From the NCBI GenBank assembly GCA_003117195.1, contig BDSI01000151.1, positions 1 through 64,000 on the forward strand: DNA of 64,000 nucleotides, given 5' to 3'. Each line of letters starts with the position of its first letter. Position 1 is the stretch's first letter. Source of the stretch: Eudorina sp. 2006-703-Eu-15 (Eukaryota > Chlorophyta > Chlorophyceae > Chlamydomonadales > Volvocaceae). Shown here in pieces: positions 58,661 through 64,000 of this stretch. Made by a program: the position numbers and the translations under genes. The notes beneath the pieces were generated by a model. The model saw only the letters and a program-made list of their open reading frames with translations, did not search any database and had not been told where the DNA came from.

Positions 58661-60201
58661 TGATTGTGTGTGGTGTCATCACCGTCGTCACCCCAGCAGA
58701 GAGCTGTGGGCGCCTCGCGGGTCTGCCTGCACCGGACATGAACCCCCCGCGCCACAAGCTCAAAAAGATACCCTCCCCCCCGTCGCATGCGATCATCCCT
58801 CACCACACCACACCTCGCGGACCCCAAACACGCCATCGTCTCTGCGTTGCTGCCCTCGGCTGCCTCTCACTCACTCACAGGCCCTCTATACGATCGCATA
58901 CCTACCCATCAGCCATCACTCCACGCACTCGCACTGATGCATTCATTCGTCTCTAGATCTAGCTCGCCTGCCTGCCTGAATAACAGACCTAGCCTGCCTG
59001 CCTGCCTGAACAGTAAAGAAGAGCTGCCGTATCTACGGTGTGCACGCTGAGCCTACTCCATTCGACATGGCGAACACTTCTCATGCTTGGACACGCGCGC
59101 AAGCGCAACCAATGCGCCGGGAGGCCCGTGTGGTGGCCACCTTGCCTGGCCCGCCACGATTTCCATGTTTGCACTTCTAGGAGTCCACGTGCGCCCCCTC
59201 TTTTTGTCAATAAAAGGGGGGAGGGGGCCCCCTGCGCCCCCTCACCCCCGGCAGAGCCCCGGTATGCTTCGCGCCGCCTGCTCGGTGTGCGTGTCCTGTC
59301 CGCGTGTGGAGAAATGGACTCCGCCCCACCCCACCGCCCCACCGCGTAAACACCACGTGTACGAAACCCGCATGGTGGATTGGACGGGGAGGACGCGGTG
59401 GGCCTTATGCTATGGGCCTTATGCTAATGGGCGGATGTGCCTCCCCTCCCGCACCCGGACCGACGGGGTTACCGTCCTCGTCTCGGCTAGGTGGGTGCAG
59501 CGGGGGTGCTGCCTGGCCTGCCTCCCACCCTCCACTGCCAGCCATGCTTTGCACCCCTTCCCGGCAAGCAGGCAGGCAGGCACGCAGGCCGCGTCACCCA
59601 TGACCGCATGTAGTGCCGAATGGTACCGCGCTCATGCAACCTCATGGCATCCGGCGTACACTGACCTCCACACCAGACGTCACCGGGGTGTCCCGGTGTA
59701 CTCCAGACGCTGTGTGCCGGTGCACATGTATGTGAGGCGCGCCTACCACGCTGTGCCCGTGGTTCATGCTCCAGCCTCGTAAAGCCGGCGACCGCAATTC
59801 CTTCCGACCGAAAGGGCTGCCAAACGAAACAAGCGAATTGGAATCAAGAAAGAATAAGAACAAGGACCAGGATCAGCGGATGTGAACACCAGCAAAGCTC
59901 GGTTTACGTGCGGGTGACGCGTTGATACAAACAACCCCTGTCCCCGCGCCGTGGCCTCAAACCCGGGCGCCAAACGCCGTGCTGCCCGGGCCGGACGTCC
60001 GCGCCGGAACACCCGCGGCGGCGCACCCGGCGGTGGCGAGCAGCGGCGGCGGCCGCCGCGCGTTCCTCTGTCGAGCTTAGATGGCTCGTCCGGACGTACG
60101 ACACCGCCATCACCCCCTCCTCCTGCACACCGGTCCGCCGCCGCCACGCATGTCCGCCGCCATCAACCCACATCCACCGGGGAGGCCCTGGGGTTCCTGC
60201 T
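58661..60201. other. No gene recognised between the remnant and the zinc-knuckle gene
   Basis: Frames in both directions are short or compositionally biased. A run of GCCTGCCTGCCT-type repeats lies near 58970-59010 and another near 59565-59585. The right part should be the 3' untranslated region of the zinc-knuckle gene. A minus-strand fragment reading HTIILRLVDLPGVGL at about 58640-58690 may belong to the broken remnant to the left. Confidence 0.4.
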
Positions 60202-63200
60202 TCAGCCCGGACCCGCCCCGCCTGCTTGGGCCGCCCGGGCCGCCTGGGCCGCCTCGGCCGTCTCCAGCTCCAGCTTCACACCCTCCTCCATCAGCAGAGC
60301 CAGCATAAGCAACTCCTCGAAGCACAGCGGCTGCGGGGAGGCCATCACGCCCCACTTGGCTGCCAGGGCAACGCCGGCCGCGTTTCGATCCCCGCCCTCG
60401 CTTCCGGCCGGGCCCGCGCCGCCAGACGCGTCCGCCCCCGCCCCCGCGCCCCCATCCGACGACGTTCCTCCCCGCTTCCCCCCGGCCGCGACGGCGTCGC
60501 CGGCACCCGCCGGGATGCCGATGCACCTGACGGGCTGCAGACCGGTGGCCCAGGGCTGCGCGGCCTGCAGCGCCGACATGAGCTCCAGGGTGGCTTGCGG
60601 CACGTTGCCCCACCAGGACGGCGTGTCTGCGGAGGGGGCAGCCGCAGGGCAGCCGCAGGGGCAGCCGCATCTGATTGGAGCCTGTAGGGGGTCGTGGGGG
60701 TACCCTGGGCGCTTTGATGGGCTGGGGCTGCCTCGCCCAGCGCCACCCCCTTCTCACCGGGTCTTGCCCTCCGGCAGCAGAGGTCACCGCTCCCCTAAAC
60801 GCACAGCGGCAGGGAGTTGCGGACTGGTGCAGCGCCAGTGGGATCGCCGTGCATACACGCCGCGCAGTCGCTCTGGCCCCCAAACCAAGTACCAACCCCC
60901 ACCCCGCCCCGCGCCGCGCCGACAAACAACCGCCACAATACCCCTAAACGATCACAAGCCCCGCACGGCATGTACCGTTTCAAACCCCACACGCAAGCCG
61001 CTGCAGGGCCCCCCCGCTGACGAGACTCACCAGGGAAGTGGAACGGGCACATCGGCGGCGGCAGGTTCCCCTCCGGCACGCCCACGTCAGGGACCTCCTG
61101 CGCGGTCCGGGCCTGCCTGGGGCCAGCCGCGGGCGGCAGCCCTTGGGGGTTCTGTTTGGTTACCCGCCACCAGCGCGCGTCCCCTGGGGCGGCATGCGGC
61201 TCCAGGGAACCCCCACCCAGCAGGGTGCTGTAGTGGTGGGCGGCCCGTGGCGGCCCGGGCGGCAGTAGCTGGTGCTGCGGCAGCAGCAGCGGGACGCTGC
61301 AGACCAGCCGACCGGTAGTTGTCGCTGTCGCTGCCGCCGTCGCGGCAGCGGCGGCGTCATTTCCCGAAAGTTGCCGACCCCGTCGAGATGGGCCTTGACC
61401 TTCGCGCTGCTGCTCCTGCCTCAGCGGCGGCCGCTGCGGCACCAGGGGCTCCATCGGGGGCTCACACAGGCGGCGCAGCGGGCAGTGCAGTCGGTTGGTG
61501 TGGCCGTACAGTCCGCACCAGGGGCAGGTCTGGGGCGGCGACGGCAGCGCGACCAGGTCGAGACCTGGTGGTGGTGGTGGGGGGTGACCCATGGGACGCC
61601 CAGGGGGCCACCGGGTCGGTGGAGGGTGGCGACGGGGTGTGCGGACGCGATCAGGCGGGGTGGAGGAGAGGGTGGAGTCACGTCCTGCCGGGGTGGGGAC
61701 ACGGCCGCAAGCGCGCGCTTACCAGTCACCGATCTGATCTGCCACCGGCACGTCGCGGGCCGGCAGCCCCGCTTGCGCACGCGCCTTCCAGCCTCCAGCC
61801 AACCTAAACCCCTTGACACCTACAACCCGGCTCTAGAGCCCCCCCGTCGCTCTGGCAGCAGCGCAGTTTGAATATGTCTACCAATTTCCTATACCCCTCT
61901 TCCCTCCCCCCTTATTAACTGGCGTTACGCGGATCTGCTTCGTTTCGTCGCATATCGGCGCTTTCAGTCAGTACTGGCCAAGGCCTACAAAGTGGACGTC
62001 GTCGCATCGCGTGGAGATATCCCGGTGTCCAGTCGTTTCTCTCCACCGGACCTTTGCGGTTACCTCCGGCGGCAGCAGCGCAGTATGAATACCAGAACAC
62101 GGCACGTCCACCGGTATGTTTCCTGTGGCCGCCGCTCGTTTGTCAATACAGACAGCCGAAAAACCGCAACAAAAGCGCAACAACGGCCACCTATGGGTGT
62201 GCCCGGGTTCGTTTCGGATTTCTTTCTTTGTTCAAATTAACCTACGACCGCTTTGCGCTCACCTGCCGCCTTCACCACGGCCGCCCGCTGCACCCACGCC
62301 TGCGGCTGGTCCAGCCCCAGCTTGCCCAGCAGCGCCCTCTCCCGCCGCAGCGAGGGCCCCCGCAGCCCCGCCCAGCCGGGCAGCCGCTGGCCGCACCCGC
62401 CCGCCGCCGCCGAGGGCGCGTTGTGGTTCCGCACCAGCCGCTCCGCCCCAAACGTCTGCGACACGTGCTGGGCGGCCCACCCCATCCCTCCGCCGCCGCG
62501 GCCCAGTCGGACGGGGCCGTGCAGGTGGTCGGCCAGCGCGGCCCGCAGCTCCTCCTCCTCGCCCCAGGCCAGCTCCTCCCGCCGGGCGCCCTCCAGGGCC
62601 ACGCGCTGAGTGAGGGCCGCGGGGGGGGGGGCGGGTTGCGGTGGGTGCGGCAGACGCGCGGATTGCAGCGCGTGGAGGTCGGGAGGAGGACCAGCAAACA
62701 AATGTGTCGGTGAGAGGGGGAACAGACGAAGTGGTGCAGTGGACACACACACAGCGTTTTGCTTGCAGGTGGGTAACAACGAGAGGATCGCACGCACGCA
62801 CAGCATTGTGGTGTGAGTCTGTGTGGCCAAGGCAGCCGACCCACACCAGCTGGTAGTCTTCCGCGACGCCGCGACAACAACAGCGCGCCAAATCGACAGC
62901 GTTCTTCCGGCACCGCAGCCTTTTAATTTTTTCTTATATGGGTCGGGCAATGGGTATATTATATGCGCATACGGGCAAACTATTGGGCGCCACTTGGCCC
63001 CTCGCATGTCACGCACTCCTGTCCTGCCTGCTTAAATAGCACACACAGTTGCGGGTCTCTTATCTAAGCACACAGCGGCGCGAACCATGACCGCTGAAGC
63101 GGTTGCGCGTTTGATGGGCGTAGGGAAGAACATAGCGAGTTGCAGCAGGAGGAGGAAGAGGGAGGAAGAGGGGAGGGAGGAAGGGAGGGAGAGGGGAGGG

Positions 63201-64000
63201 AGGGAGGGAGCGAGAGGGAGTGGGAAGAAGCCGCGACCGCGCGCGTACCAGGAAGCCGAGCGACGTCTTGCAGTGCAGCGGCTGCCTGTCGCCGTCCACC
63301 GCCATGCCGTCGTACGCCTCCTCATCCGGGCCCCCCTCCGGGGCCGAGATCACGTCGCCGTCGGCCGCACCCAGCCGGAACGCCGCCTGGAAGGGCTCCG
63401 CCGGGAGGTCCCCCCGCCGCCGCCGCTGCCGCTGGGGATGCCCCCGCCCGCCCCGTGAGCCCCGGCGGCGGCGGCCCCGCTTGGCCCGCTGCGGCAGCCG
63501 CCACTGCAGCGGCTGCTCGTCGACTGACGCCGGCGGCGACGACGGCGCCGACTCATCCTCCTCCTCCTCCTCAGCCGCCGCCGCGTCGGCCCCCCATACC
63601 TCTGGGCGGCCCCGCCCGCTTGCACCCGCCGCCATGCCCGGACTTCCGCCCGTCTCCTGACGCGCCTCCCACCCCTGCCAGCGGCGGCGGCCCGGCCGCC
63701 GCCCGCCCTCGCCATCCCCCTGGCCTTCCCCTTCCCCGTCCCCTTCCCCTGCCTCCTCCACCACCACGCAGGACGCCGGCCGCTTGCGGCCCACCGCAAC
63801 GTCCGCGGCGGCGGCGTTGGTCGCCGCCGGGTCCCAGCCCAGGGCGTCCCGCAGCGCCCGGCGGTAGGCGCTGTGCCAGACGGCGGCGGCGGTCGAGGGC
63901 AGGTCGGCGGCGAGCGGCGCCAGGGGCCGCAGACACGGCGCCCGGGCCAGCGGGTCCCGGCAGGGGGCACACTGGCCGCAGCCGAAGCGCACGCGAACCA
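60202..64000 (-). CDS. Zinc-knuckle protein of unknown function, 5' end outside the window
   Basis: Four exons (minus): 63249 to beyond 63992, 62263-62605, 61031-61564 and 60202-60626, all with GT-AG borders and matching phases, ending at a stop at 60202; at least 681 residues. The first visible exon has a Cys cluster, GCGQCAPCRDPLARAPCLRP, probably zinc-binding, then acidic and Arg-rich low-complexity sequence (GRRRRGSRGGRGHPQRQRRR). Exon 61031-61564 opens with CPWCGLYGHTNRLHC, an exact C-x2-C-x4-H-x4-C zinc knuckle, usually an RNA- or single-stranded-DNA-binding fold. The last exon reads CFEELLMLALLMEEGVKLEL, an amphipathic helix, and ends in Ala/Gly-rich sequence. Nuclear or nucleic-acid-binding function is inferred from the zinc motifs and basic region. 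The intron 62606-63248 holds a dispersed repeat. Confidence 0.72.
62735..63050 (+). repeat. Dispersed repeat, copy 2 (in an intron of the zinc-knuckle gene)
   Basis: Same orientation as the copy at 1265-1740, 61 kb away, about 90 percent alike over the two shared parts. It lies wholly inside the intron 62606-63248. Confidence 0.85.

Noticed and set aside
58170..58937. Plus-strand 255-residue frame
   Set aside because: His/Pro/Ser-rich without motifs or start context, and the opposite strand reads more protein-like.

Overview
The window looks like nuclear DNA of a colonial volvocine green alga (Volvox or a close relative). The reasons are genes split into many exons with strict GT-AG introns, GC-rich codons, hydroxyproline-type (SPPPP) proline-rich tails, a membrane subtilase of the algal cell-wall-lytic kind, and abundant simple repeats. 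No database search was possible; all family names come from motifs read by eye. All protein-coding genes recognised lie on the minus strand.

Left part (1-33241), moderate GC, long introns: three tandem paralogues of one secreted protein, each with the same exon order (signal peptide, several conserved blocks without a recognised family name, a MopE-like Asp/Cys motif, a C-terminal proline-rich tail). Copy A (23539-33241, 13 exons, 831 codons plus stop) and copy B (14225-22318, 13 exons, about 796 residues) are intact as assembled here. Copy C (5748 leftwards, running off the window) has single- or two-base frameshifts in three consecutive exons and appears to be decaying. Between C and B lies 8.5 kb of repeat-rich DNA with a 1.4 kb element bounded by 59-bp inverted repeats that carries a broken tyrosine-recombinase gene.

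33242-36754 is intergenic. From 36755 to about 57.1 kb lies one very large gene of at least 35 exons in much more GC-rich DNA. It encodes a type I membrane subtilase: N-terminal region, Asp/His/Asn/Ser catalytic core with an inserted PA domain, a KP-43-like beta domain, a series of Ig-like extracellular repeats, one transmembrane helix and a cytoplasmic tail. The 34 consecutive exons from 56103 down to the stop keep one reading frame across every junction. The tail carries three ubiquitin-interacting-motif-like segments and a PSAP motif, an unexpected pairing for a protease that suggests ESCRT-dependent sorting or release in ectosomes. This is the most interesting observation in the window.

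The right end holds a broken or unresolved coding remnant (57705-58660), about 1.5 kb with no gene recognised, and the 3' part of a gene for a zinc-knuckle protein (60202 to beyond 64000). Simple repeats, SINE-like tRNA-derived segments and dispersed repeats sit mainly in introns.
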